This document shows, piece by piece, positions 8,299-16,274 of a stretch of DNA of 64,000 nt. The stretch's first letter is position 1; every line of letters starts with the position of its first letter. The DNA lies in contig NZ_JBDIWA010000002.1 in assembly GCF_039794105.1 (NCBI RefSeq), forward strand, positions 62,001-126,000, in the 5' to 3' direction. Made by a program: the position numbers and the translations under genes. This DNA comes from Kuenenia sp039794105. Its GTDB lineage: Bacteria > Planctomycetota > Brocadiia > Brocadiales > Brocadiaceae. Under the pieces are notes generated by a model. The model searched no databases. It worked only from the letters and a program-made list of their open reading frames with translations, and was not told the DNA's origin.

Positions 8299-10149
8299 AT
8301 GGTTCTTGACGAAAGGTCTGAAGGTTCAAAAGTGGAGGCAACGCCCGCCAGGGCCAGGATAATGGTTGGCATGGGAACATGCGGCATTGGCGCTGGCGCG
8401 AGGGGGGTATTAAAAAGTATCGAAAGCGAACTTGCCAAACAACAGATTCAGGCGGATATTGTCCATACAGGGTGTATTGGTTTATGTTCCTATGAAGTGC
8501 TTGTTGATATAATAATCCCCGGCCGTACCAGGGTAACGTATAAAAATGTGAAACCGCAGACCGTGCCTCTGTTATTGGAGGAACACATAAGAAAAGGGGA
8601 AATTGTCAAAAACCATGTATTGTCTCAAATGGTTGCGGAAGAGGGGCATGAGGAGCCTTATCCATCAGTTCCTTTTTTTGATGAACTGATCATTAATAGA
8701 CCGCAGCGCAAGCAGATTTTAAGGAATTGCGGCTACATTGACCCTGATAGCATTGAGGAATATATTGCCCGTGGCGGGTATGAAGCCCTTAAAAAAATAC
8801 TCAATACAATGAGTCCGGAGCAGGTGATTGAGGAAGTATCTAAGTCAGGTTTGAGAGGAAGAGGGGGCGGTGGGTTTTCTACCGGCAATAAGTGGGCGTC
8901 GTGTGCAAAATATTCTTCCGATGAAAAGTTTGTTATTTGTAATGCTGACGAGGGCGACCCTGGTGCATTTATGGACAGAAGCCTGCTGGAGGGTGACCCG
9001 CACGCAGTCCTGGAGGGCATGATTATTGGCGGATACGCCATTAGCGCAACTAGCGGTTACATATATATCCGTGCAGAATATCCTCTGGCGGTTAGAAGGA
9101 TTAAACATACCATTGAACAGGCAAAAAAATATGGGTTTTTGGGCGAGAATATTCTGGGCAGCGGATACAACTTAAATATTTACATAAAAGAAGGCGCAGG
9201 CGCTTTTGTCTGCGGAGAGTCCACGGCATTACAATATTCAATAGAAGGCAAGCGGGGAATGCCGCGCACAAGGCCCCCTCAATCTGTAGAGGCGGGATTG
9301 TGGGATAAGCCAACTGTGTTAAATAATGTGGAAACCTTTGCGAATGTCCCTCTTATAATGAATAAGGGGGCAGGTTGGTATGCTCAGATGGGAACAGACA
9401 AAAGCAAAGGTACGAAGATATTTTCATTAACGGGGAAAATAAAACATCCGGGCCTTGTAGAAGTTCCCATGGGCACAACTATCCGGCAAATCGTATTTGA
9501 TATAGGAGGGGGGATTCCCAGGAAAAGACGGTTCAAAGCCGTTCAGATTGGAGGACCTTCCGGAGGTTGTTTGCCTGAATCATTGCTGGATTTTCCTATC
9601 GACTACGAATCATTATTGGAAATTGGCGCAATGATGGGTTCCGGTAGTTTTGTAGTGGTGGATGACGGTACCTGTATGGTGGAAATGGCGCGCTTTTTTA
9701 TGGATTTTTGCGCGCGGGAATCATGCGGAAAATGTCCTCCATGCAGAATAGGCACTACCCTTATGCTTGATATACTTACGCGGATTACCCAGGGAATGGG
9801 TGAAGAGGGCGATATTGCAATGCTTGAAGAGATGTGCGGAGAGGTGAAGACCATGTCCCTTTGCGGACTTGGGCAATCAGCGCCCAATCCAATCAAGTCC
9901 ACTTTGCGGTATTTTAAAGACGAATATATCGCCCATATCAGAGACAAAATTTGTCCCACCGCCACATGTACGGCGTTGTACAGGTATGAGGTTATCCCCG
10001 ATAAATGCACCAAATGCCAGGCCTGCATACGTAATTGTCCTGTCAACGCAATCAGTGGCAGCAAGACGGAAGTTGCTTTTATTGATAAGGCAAAGTGTAT
10101 TAAATGTAATGTGTGTTACGAAAAATGTAATTTTACGGCAATAAAATGA
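8299..10149 (+). CDS. nuoF: NADH-quinone oxidoreductase subunit F, long form with ferredoxin tail
   Basis: This 616-aa flavoprotein oxidises NADH. Residues about 15-115 are a thioredoxin-like extension (GTCGIGAGARG, TGCIGLC). The FMN/NADH core follows with GRGGGGFSTGNKW (near 193), GAGAFVCGESTAL and the N3 cluster site ESCGKCPPCRIGT (near 475). The tail has two ferredoxin motifs, CTKCQACIRNCP and CIKCNVCYEKC. Canonical NuoF is about 430-450 aa; this longer layout is shared with HydB/HndC-type hydrogenase subunits. The gene overlaps nuoG by ATGA. Confidence 0.94.
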   Translation: MVLDERSEGSKVEATPARARIMVGMGTCGIGAGARGVLKSIESELAKQQIQADIVHTGCIGLCSYEVLVDIIIPGRTRVTYKNVKPQTVPLLLEEHIRKGEIVKNHVLSQMVAEEGHEEPYPSVPFFDELIINRPQRKQILRNCGYIDPDSIEEYIARGGYEALKKILNTMSPEQVIEEVSKSGLRGRGGGGFSTGNKWASCAKYSSDEKFVICNADEGDPGAFMDRSLLEGDPHAVLEGMIIGGYAISATSGYIYIRAEYPLAVRRIKHTIEQAKKYGFLGENILGSGYNLNIYIKEGAGAFVCGESTALQYSIEGKRGMPRTRPPQSVEAGLWDKPTVLNNVETFANVPLIMNKGAGWYAQMGTDKSKGTKIFSLTGKIKHPGLVEVPMGTTIRQIVFDIGGGIPRKRRFKAVQIGGPSGGCLPESLLDFPIDYESLLEIGAMMGSGSFVVVDDGTCMVEMARFFMDFCARESCGKCPPCRIGTTLMLDILTRITQGMGEEGDIAMLEEMCGEVKTMSLCGLGQSAPNPIKSTLRYFKDEYIAHIRDKICPTATCTALYRYEVIPDKCTKCQACIRNCPVNAISGSKTEVAFIDKAKCIKCNVCYEKCNFTAIK

Positions 10150-12791
10150 AAATTATCCATCTGACAATAGATGATAAATCAATCGTAGCGCCTGAAGGCA
10201 CAAATATTTTTCAGGCGGCATTGGACAATAATATTTATATTCCAGGCCTGTGCTACCATCCAAAACTATCCCAGTTTGGCGGATGCAGGCTTTGTTATGT
10301 TGAAGTTACTGAAAGGAATCAAACAAGACGCCGCTTTGCCTGTGCACATCCGGTATCCGAGGGGATGTGCGTAAAAGTAAATACCGCAGAAGTGAATCGC
10401 CATAGAAAAGCGGTAATGGAATACCTGCTTGCTCATCATGAACTTGCCTGCCCCACCTGTAATAAATCCGGAGAATGCGGACTGCAAAATATTGCCCATG
10501 ATCTGGAATCCCCTCAGGGGAGATTCAAGACGGCAAGGATGTCTGTTCCCGTAATTCGGGATAATCCGGTTTTGGAATTAAACAGAAACCGGTGCGTTTT
10601 GTGTGGCCGGTGTGTAAATGTCTGCAAGGAAATAGAGGGTGTTGGCGCCATAGACTTCCAGAACCGCGGGTTCAGAACGGTTATTGGAACCGCCTTTGAC
10701 AGGCCATTGGATTGCAGTTTTTGCGGAGGGTGTCTTGCGGTGTGCCCGACAGGCGCTTGGCAGGACAGAACGCTGAAGTTCAGCGGCAGGTCGTGGGAAT
10801 TCGAGAGTTTTCAGACAATTTGCCCCTATTGTTCCGTTGGCTGCACAATTGTTTTAAATACAAAAAATGGAAGCGTCAGGCGCGTGCTGTCCGATGATAA
10901 ACTGGGGATAAATGAGGGAAATCTTTGCGTAAAGGGAAGGTTTGGGCATGAATTTATTCATTCTCCGGAACGAATAACCACCCCATTGATAAAAAAGAAC
11001 GGTGAATTTCAGGCGGTCCGGTGGGAAGAGGCGATTGGGTTTGTGTCGGAGACGCTTGGACGAATCATTGAAAAACATGGCAGCAATGCGATAGGCGGTA
11101 TCGGTTCTGAAAAATGTACCAACGAAGAAAATTATCTTTTTCAGAAATTTTGCAGAACGGCGCTTAGGACAAATTGTATTGACAACATAGCAAATATGAG
11201 GGCGCCATTCTTAAATAGCGTTTTATATAAATCGGTTGAAAGCGGGTTTGCGGCCGCCCCATTGAAGGAAATTGAAAATGCCGGTGCCCTGTTCTTTTTT
11301 GGTGTTGATATTACCGAAGTACTCCCTGTCATAGGATGCATGGCAAGGAAGGCAATAAAATTGAATAACGCAAATGTGGTGATCGCCAATCCGCGCACTA
11401 TCATTTTTGAAAATACCGCCCCAAATGAAGCGCGATTAACCTATTCTTTGGGAAGTCAGCATGTATTGCTCAACGCAATAATCAAAGTCATTATTGAGGA
11501 TAAACTTGTTGATGTTAAAAAGTTAGAGTCTTCGGCAAGTAATCTTAGCGATTTACGTTTATCGGTAGAAAATCTTAGTTTAACTGATGTTGAACGATTG
11601 ACGGGAGTTTCGCCGGAAATGATACGCAACGCTGCCGGATTGCTGACGAAACCGGGTAACTGTTGCATTGTTTACGGCAAAGACGTTATTGAAGACCCGC
11701 TGGGTGCAGATACCATAAAAACGCTGTTAGACCTTTGCACATTGATTGATATTTCTAATCGTAGTGAAATTCATCCTGGCAGGGTTTCTCTTTTCTGTGC
11801 AAGATATCATAATAATTCGCAGGGGGTAAACGATATGGGAGTCGTTCCGGAATCATTGCCCGGTTATCTTGATATAAACGATGCATCGAATAAGGAGAGC
11901 ATTGAAAAATTGTGGGGCATAAGATTTTCTGAAGATCTTTTATCAAAAAAACCCTTAAATCTGATTGACGCTGCAAAAATTGGGAGCATAAAATCGCTTT
12001 ACGTAATGGGCGCAGACCCTGTCGCAGAGTATCCGAACGGAAAAGAGATAAGAGATAGTTTTAAGAATATGGAATTTATTGTCGTTCAGGATTCATTTAT
12101 GACGGAAACCGCAAAACAGGCGGATGTGATCTTCCCCTCTGCTACATTTGCCGAAAAAGAAGGGACTTATACCACTATGGGATTGATCACGCAGCGATCA
12201 AACAGGGCGGTTTCTCCTGTGGGTGAGTCGAAGGCCGATTGGGAAATTATCCGCGGCGTATCAGAAAAGATGGGACATGCTTTCCCCTATGCGAATGTAA
12301 CGGAAATTATGGATGAAATAAAAAAGGCAGCGCCTGTTTATTCCTCATTAAGTTACGATAGGTTGAAACGAAAAGAATTTCACTGGCCTTCATCGTTTCC
12401 TGAAAAAAAAGAATCAAATACCTGCACGTTTTTTGCTATTCAGGGTAAATCCCTGAAAGTGAATGGAGAAAAAGAATTTCCTTTCATCGTAATGACAGGT
12501 GCAAGTCTGAATCACCATGGCGCTTATTCAGCAAGATCAAGGGCATTGGTTTCGGTTGCCCCTGAATGTTGTGTAGAAATAAACGAAAAAGACGCAAAAG
12601 ATATGCACATTAAAAATGGCGATATGGTTATGGTTGAATCGCGGGTGGGAAAACTAAAACTGAAAATAAAGGTGACAAGGAAATCACCTCCAGGTATCGT
12701 CTTTGTTTCTGATGCTTATGCGGATACTTGCGTTAATATGTTGGTCTGTCAGGCGTATACACCTGTAAAGATATATACTGCTTCTGATTAG
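10146..12791 (+). CDS. nuoG: NADH-quinone oxidoreductase subunit G, formate-dehydrogenase-like
   Basis: The 881-aa iron-sulfur subunit starts with a [2Fe-2S] ferredoxin domain (LCYHPKLSQFGGCRLC). A His-ligated 4Fe-4S site (HHELACPTCNKSGECG) and two 4Fe-4S motifs (CVLCGRCVNVCK, CSFCGGCLAVCP) follow. From about residue 225 there is a molybdopterin oxidoreductase domain whose own cluster motif is CPYCSVGC. The position that carries catalytic Cys/Sec-His in formate dehydrogenases reads DNIANMRAPF here. This module is therefore predicted to be structural, as in complex I. It is the last gene before the first insertion in the operon. Confidence 0.93.
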   Translation: MKIIHLTIDDKSIVAPEGTNIFQAALDNNIYIPGLCYHPKLSQFGGCRLCYVEVTERNQTRRRFACAHPVSEGMCVKVNTAEVNRHRKAVMEYLLAHHELACPTCNKSGECGLQNIAHDLESPQGRFKTARMSVPVIRDNPVLELNRNRCVLCGRCVNVCKEIEGVGAIDFQNRGFRTVIGTAFDRPLDCSFCGGCLAVCPTGAWQDRTLKFSGRSWEFESFQTICPYCSVGCTIVLNTKNGSVRRVLSDDKLGINEGNLCVKGRFGHEFIHSPERITTPLIKKNGEFQAVRWEEAIGFVSETLGRIIEKHGSNAIGGIGSEKCTNEENYLFQKFCRTALRTNCIDNIANMRAPFLNSVLYKSVESGFAAAPLKEIENAGALFFFGVDITEVLPVIGCMARKAIKLNNANVVIANPRTIIFENTAPNEARLTYSLGSQHVLLNAIIKVIIEDKLVDVKKLESSASNLSDLRLSVENLSLTDVERLTGVSPEMIRNAAGLLTKPGNCCIVYGKDVIEDPLGADTIKTLLDLCTLIDISNRSEIHPGRVSLFCARYHNNSQGVNDMGVVPESLPGYLDINDASNKESIEKLWGIRFSEDLLSKKPLNLIDAAKIGSIKSLYVMGADPVAEYPNGKEIRDSFKNMEFIVVQDSFMTETAKQADVIFPSATFAEKEGTYTTMGLITQRSNRAVSPVGESKADWEIIRGVSEKMGHAFPYANVTEIMDEIKKAAPVYSSLSYDRLKRKEFHWPSSFPEKKESNTCTFFAIQGKSLKVNGEKEFPFIVMTGASLNHHGAYSARSRALVSVAPECCVEINEKDAKDMHIKNGDMVMVESRVGKLKLKIKVTRKSPPGIVFVSDAYADTCVNMLVCQAYTPVKIYTASD

Positions 12792-12813
12792 GTATGAGGG
12801 ATTAGCACGGGCG

Positions 12814-12879
12814 ATGAATGAGGTTAAAAATGAAGTGCCTCTGAATCTTGAAGATGCATTAAAAGAACTTGAAAAATAA
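12814..12879 (+). pseudogene. remnant of an antitoxin C-terminus
   Basis: A 21-codon frame ending PLNLEDALKELEK-stop shares its final A with the ATG of the decayed RelE-like gene that follows, the usual arrangement of a TA operon. The 5' part is missing, so it is a remnant at most. Confidence 0.35.
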
Positions 12880-13088
12880 TGAAGACAGAGTATTTGCCGG
12901 GTTTTATAAAAGATTTGAAAGCGCTTTAAGGCTCCCCTTATTATGCGAGGATTAAAACTCTGGCTTTTGATGATATTCCACAATTGGCGGATATAAATGA
13001 AGAAAGGTGTTTAAAGGATATTTGTCAGGATGCTTGTTCGGGGGCGAACCCATGGGTTTATTGGGATAATAGTGCCAGGTACATTTGA
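12879..13088 (+). pseudogene. decayed RelE/ParE-family toxin
   Basis: The frame reads MKTEYLPGFIKDLKAL, then TAA 12927-12929 where a lysine codon is expected. It continues in the same frame as GSPYYARIKTLAFDDIPQL, which matches the RelE/HigB pattern KxLKGSPYYxRIK. After about residue 55 the sequence no longer resembles the family's YRIRxGDYR core, so the 3' end is also lost. The gene is inactive by one nonsense change plus loss of the C-terminus. It lies just after nuoG. Confidence 0.55.
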
Positions 13089-13168
13089 TGGCGGAATCAA
13101 CAAAATAAAAGGTGGGGGTTCAAGTTACAACCCGTTATGAAACCATCAAATTTTGGGGGTAAATTTTT

Positions 13169-13357
13169 ATGAGTATTATAGCTATACAGGGAATTTGTCA
13201 CGACGGAAAAATATTGGAAAAAATCCCTTATAAAACGGATAAGAAGGTTATCATTGTTTTTTTGGATGATATTGAAGATAAGATATGGGAAGACGCAGTT
13301 GCGGCAGATTTTATGAAAGGATATTCGGAAAAGGATGCCGCTTACGACAAATTATAA
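13169..13357 (+). CDS. antitoxin of a MazF/PemK-type pair
   Basis: The 62-aa small acidic protein begins MSIIAIQGICHDGKILEKIP, a short beta-rich start seen in antitoxins that precede PemK-like toxins. The C-terminal half (DIEDKIWEDAVAADFMKGYS) is helical and acidic, suited to wrapping a toxin. ATG 13169 is preceded by GGGGGTAAATTTTT. Its 3' end overlaps the toxin start by 23 nt, strong evidence for coupling. It lies inside the nuo cluster. Confidence 0.65.
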   Translation: MSIIAIQGICHDGKILEKIPYKTDKKVIIVFLDDIEDKIWEDAVAADFMKGYSEKDAAYDKL

Positions 13358-13676
13358 TTTTGGGGAGATATTACTATTAAAATTTCCTTATAGTGAAGGA
13401 ACAGGAGAAACCAAAAGACCTGTGGTAGTTTTAGCGCAAACAGATGTGAAATACGTTGTGATAGCAAAGGTAACCAGCATGGAACAAAGAGGCTCCTATG
13501 ATATAGCAATAGACGATTGGAAGAATGTGGGTTTATTATTCCCATCTGTTATTCGAATAGACAAATTGGCAACACTTTCAAAACAGAGAGTAATAAAAAA
13601 ACTTGGGTCACTGGATAATTCCTATAAATCCAAAATAATATCTAAGATAAAACAATTGTTTAAAATAAAAGATTAA
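13335..13676 (+). CDS. MazF/PemK-like mRNA interferase toxin
   Basis: The 113-aa product carries FGEILLLKFPYSEGTGETKR followed by PVVVLAQTD, the typical N-terminal beta-barrel of the PemK/MazF fold. IAKVTSM and PSVIRIDKLATLSKQRVIKK correspond to later strands and the C-terminal helix. These toxins cleave mRNA as dimers and are neutralised by the upstream antitoxin. The gene starts inside the antitoxin gene. The pair separates nuoG from nuoH. Confidence 0.75.
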   Translation: MPLTTNYNFGEILLLKFPYSEGTGETKRPVVVLAQTDVKYVVIAKVTSMEQRGSYDIAIDDWKNVGLLFPSVIRIDKLATLSKQRVIKKLGSLDNSYKSKIISKIKQLFKIKD

Positions 13677-13746
13677 TCAACTGGTACGGGTTTACAACGT
13701 GAACCCGCGATAATCCGGATTTAAGTGCATTATTGAGGTTTTATAC

Positions 13747-14028
13747 ATGGCAAAAAAAGGACAAACGTTTTTCTGCGAGATATGCAAGCAAAAGGTCGTA
13801 GTAATTGAAGAAGGTTTTGGGGTGCTTGTATGTTGCGGCAAGGAAATGACTCCGGTTGGGAAGAATGATATGATGTCTGTCTGGACGTCTGCATATCCAA
13901 AGCCTAAGGATGGTACGCACTTTCTATGCGGGATATGCGGACAAAAGATAAATGTTGTTGCTGAAACAACGGGAATATTAGAGTGTTGCGGACAAAGAAT
14001 GGTGAGGGAAGAGGTTTCCGGTGGATAA
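13747..14028 (+). CDS. tandem desulforedoxin-like protein
   Basis: The 93-aa product consists of two desulforedoxin-type domains. Each has a CxxC followed about 15 residues later by adjacent cysteines: CEIC with VCCGKEM (residues about 10-34) and CGIC with ECCGQRM (about 61-88). Each set of four Cys should bind one Fe in an FeS4 centre. Desulforedoxin is normally a 36-aa homodimer or the N-terminal domain of desulfoferrodoxin; no superoxide reductase iron site follows here. The gene overlaps the nuoH start (GTGGATAA) and so is translationally coupled to complex I. An electron-transfer or redox-protection role is inferred. Confidence 0.8.
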   Translation: MAKKGQTFFCEICKQKVVVIEEGFGVLVCCGKEMTPVGKNDMMSVWTSAYPKPKDGTHFLCGICGQKINVVAETTGILECCGQRMVREEVSGG

Positions 14029-15019
14029 AGAATTACTCATTTTTATCATTGTTGCATCAGTTAAGATTTTCATTGTATTTAATGTAGTGCAATTAATGAT
14101 TGTCTCAATGATCTGGTTTGAACGAAAGATATTGGCGCACATGCAGGTGCGTCTAGGCCCGATGCGCGTAGGATTCCATGGTATACTGCAGCCTATTGCA
14201 GACGGCATAAAGCTTTTGTTTAAAGAAGATATTATTCCCGCGAAGGCGGAAAAAATACTTTTTGTGCTGGCGCCGGTAATGACTTTGATCCCCGCGCTGT
14301 GTACGTTTGCCGTTATTCCCTTTGGAGATGCAATCAATATCTTTGGCCATCGTATAGATATGGTCATTACCGATATCAATGTGGGAATCCTTTATATTTT
14401 AGCGGTTTCTTCAATGGGTATTTATGGCATTGTTATGGCAGGCTGGTCATCGAATAATAAATATTCGTTGTTAGGGGGTATACGTTCCTCTGCACAGATG
14501 ATAAGTTATGAGTTGACCATTGGCCTTTCTCTCATTGGGGTTATCATGATGACCGGATCGTTGAGTATGGTGGATATTGTGAATGCCCAATCGAAAATGT
14601 GGAATCTTGTTTGGCAGCCGTTAGGTTTTCTCATCTATACAATAAGCGCTATAGCAGAGGTAAACCGGTGTCCGTTTGATATCCCGGAAGCAGAGACGGA
14701 GCTTGTTGCCGGTTACCATACGGAATACAGCAGCATGAAGTTTTCCATGTTTTTTATGGCGGAATACGCAAATATGATAACAGTGTCTGCCATTGCAGTA
14801 ACATTTTTTCTCGGCGGCTGGCATGGGCCGTTTTTGCCTGGCGTTGTATGGTTTATGCTGAAATTGTCCTTCTGCCTTTTTGGTTTTATCTGGCTGAGGG
14901 CAACATTCCCTAGGCTTCGTTATGACCAGTTGATGCATTTTGGTTGGAAATTTCTGCTGCCGCTTTCATTGTTTAATATTTTAGTAACAGGACTTATCAT
15001 GGTTATTCGAGGACTATGA
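14021..15019 (+). CDS. nuoH: NADH-quinone oxidoreductase subunit H
   Basis: The 332-aa membrane subunit has about eight helices and joins the quinone pocket to the proton-pumping arm. Conserved loops are visible: ERKILAHMQVRLGPMRVG near residue 31 and EVNRCPFDIPEAETELVAGY near 213. It starts at GTG 14021 within the stop of the desulforedoxin gene, and its end overlaps nuoI by ATGA. Confidence 0.95.
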   Translation: MDKELLIFIIVASVKIFIVFNVVQLMIVSMIWFERKILAHMQVRLGPMRVGFHGILQPIADGIKLLFKEDIIPAKAEKILFVLAPVMTLIPALCTFAVIPFGDAINIFGHRIDMVITDINVGILYILAVSSMGIYGIVMAGWSSNNKYSLLGGIRSSAQMISYELTIGLSLIGVIMMTGSLSMVDIVNAQSKMWNLVWQPLGFLIYTISAIAEVNRCPFDIPEAETELVAGYHTEYSSMKFSMFFMAEYANMITVSAIAVTFFLGGWHGPFLPGVVWFMLKLSFCLFGFIWLRATFPRLRYDQLMHFGWKFLLPLSLFNILVTGLIMVIRGL

Positions 15020-15435
15020 TTTTACCGTTAGTGAAAGGTCTATTACTTACGTTAAAACGGTTTTTGAATCCGTTTACGTGTGCCACCGAGAGCTATCCTG
15101 ATGCGAGGCCAAGGCTTGCCAAAAGATTCAGGGGATTGCCGGAACTGCAAATCGGGGAAGATGGGCGCGAAAAATGTGTTGCGTGCGGACTGTGCGCCAA
15201 AGTATGCCCCTCTCAGTGCATTTCCATAGAAGGTGCAGAGGATGAACAATTCAGAAGATATCCGTCGATGTATGAACTGGATTCTTTCCGGTGTATATTT
15301 TGCGGTTTTTGCGAGGAGGCATGCCCTGAAAGGGCAATTCTCCTCGGGGACGTTTTTGAACTCGCCACGGACAAGAATAGCGGCGTTTTAGATAAAGAAA
15401 AATTACTGGAATCTGCCAGAAAAAGAAAATCATAG
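15016..15435 (+). CDS. nuoI: NADH-quinone oxidoreductase subunit I
   Basis: The 139-aa peripheral subunit carries two [4Fe-4S] clusters (N6a, N6b) through CVACGLCAKVCP (about residue 55) and CIFCGFCEEACP (about 95). An N-terminal amphipathic stretch should lie along the membrane. Its size is at the short end for the family. It starts in the nuoH stop. Confidence 0.95.
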   Translation: MILPLVKGLLLTLKRFLNPFTCATESYPDARPRLAKRFRGLPELQIGEDGREKCVACGLCAKVCPSQCISIEGAEDEQFRRYPSMYELDSFRCIFCGFCEEACPERAILLGDVFELATDKNSGVLDKEKLLESARKRKS

Positions 15436-15453
15436 CATGGTAATTAAACTATA

Positions 15454-15963
15454 ATGGAACCATATTTATTTTATGTAATGGCGGCAACTTCTGTAGTTGC
15501 GGCGCTCTATCTTATATTTGAGAAAAACCCTATATACTGCGCTTTATATCTGGTTTTTTCCTTTTTGAATATAGCGGTGCTGTATGTTTTGCTTGAGGCG
15601 CAGTTTATTGCCGCAGTGCAGATAATCGTATATACAGGGGCGATTATGGTGCTCTTCCTCTTTGTCATCATGTTATTAATGACGAACAATGACCAAAAGC
15701 AGAAAGATGGCCTGCCTTTTCAGCGAATACCAGCAATGGTTATGGGTTTCGTATTGCTTATTATTATGGGGTTGACTATCAAATCAAAGCTGTTCCAGGG
15801 GCGGGAGGGGATTTATACTTCCGCAAAGGTCGAAAGCATAGGGCATACACAATTAGTTGGCAAACTATTATTTACCGATTACCTTCTGCCGTTTGAAATG
15901 ACCTCTGTTTTATTATTTGTGGCCGTTATTGGGGCTATTATATTAGCTAAAAGGAAACAGTGA
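15454..15963 (+). CDS. nuoJ: NADH-quinone oxidoreductase subunit J
   Basis: The 169-aa membrane subunit has five predicted helices. The characteristic third helix and its flank read FIAAVQIIVYTGAIMVLFLF, which contains the pi-bulge region that gates proton transfer in complex I. The neighbours nuoI and nuoK are 18 and 1 bp away. Confidence 0.94.
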   Translation: MEPYLFYVMAATSVVAALYLIFEKNPIYCALYLVFSFLNIAVLYVLLEAQFIAAVQIIVYTGAIMVLFLFVIMLLMTNNDQKQKDGLPFQRIPAMVMGFVLLIIMGLTIKSKLFQGREGIYTSAKVESIGHTQLVGKLLFTDYLLPFEMTSVLLFVAVIGAIILAKRKQ

Positions 15964-15964
15964 T

Positions 15965-16267
15965 ATGATTACGCTGACGCACTATTTGATTTTGAGCGCT
16001 ATATTGTTTTCAATCGGGGTTGTAGGAGTACTTATCAGGAGAAACGCAATCATAATCTTTATGTGCATAGAGCTTATGTTGAATGCGGTAAATCTGTCGT
16101 TTGTGGCATTTGCCCATTATCTGCACTCTATGGAAGGGCAGATGTTTGTATTTTTTTCCATGACGGTTGCCGCTGCGGAAGCAACGGTTGGTTTGGCCAT
16201 AATTATTGCCATATTCAGGAACAAAGAAACCGTTAATGTCGATGACATGAATATCATGAAGTGGTAG
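15965..16267 (+). CDS. nuoK: NADH-quinone oxidoreductase subunit K
   Basis: The 100-aa subunit has three membrane helices and is related to MrpC. The key glutamates lie in FMCIELMLNAVNLSFVAFA (second helix) and in AAAEATVGLAIIIAIFR (third helix), on the central proton path. It is packed between nuoJ (1 bp) and nuoL (7 bp). Confidence 0.95.
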   Translation: MITLTHYLILSAILFSIGVVGVLIRRNAIIIFMCIELMLNAVNLSFVAFAHYLHSMEGQMFVFFSMTVAAAEATVGLAIIIAIFRNKETVNVDDMNIMKW

Positions 16268-16274
16268 GGGGCCT

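Noticed and set aside
10146..12791. formate dehydrogenase alpha subunit
   Set aside because: The catalytic Cys/Sec-His position is lost and the gene lies in a full nuo operon, so NuoG is preferred.
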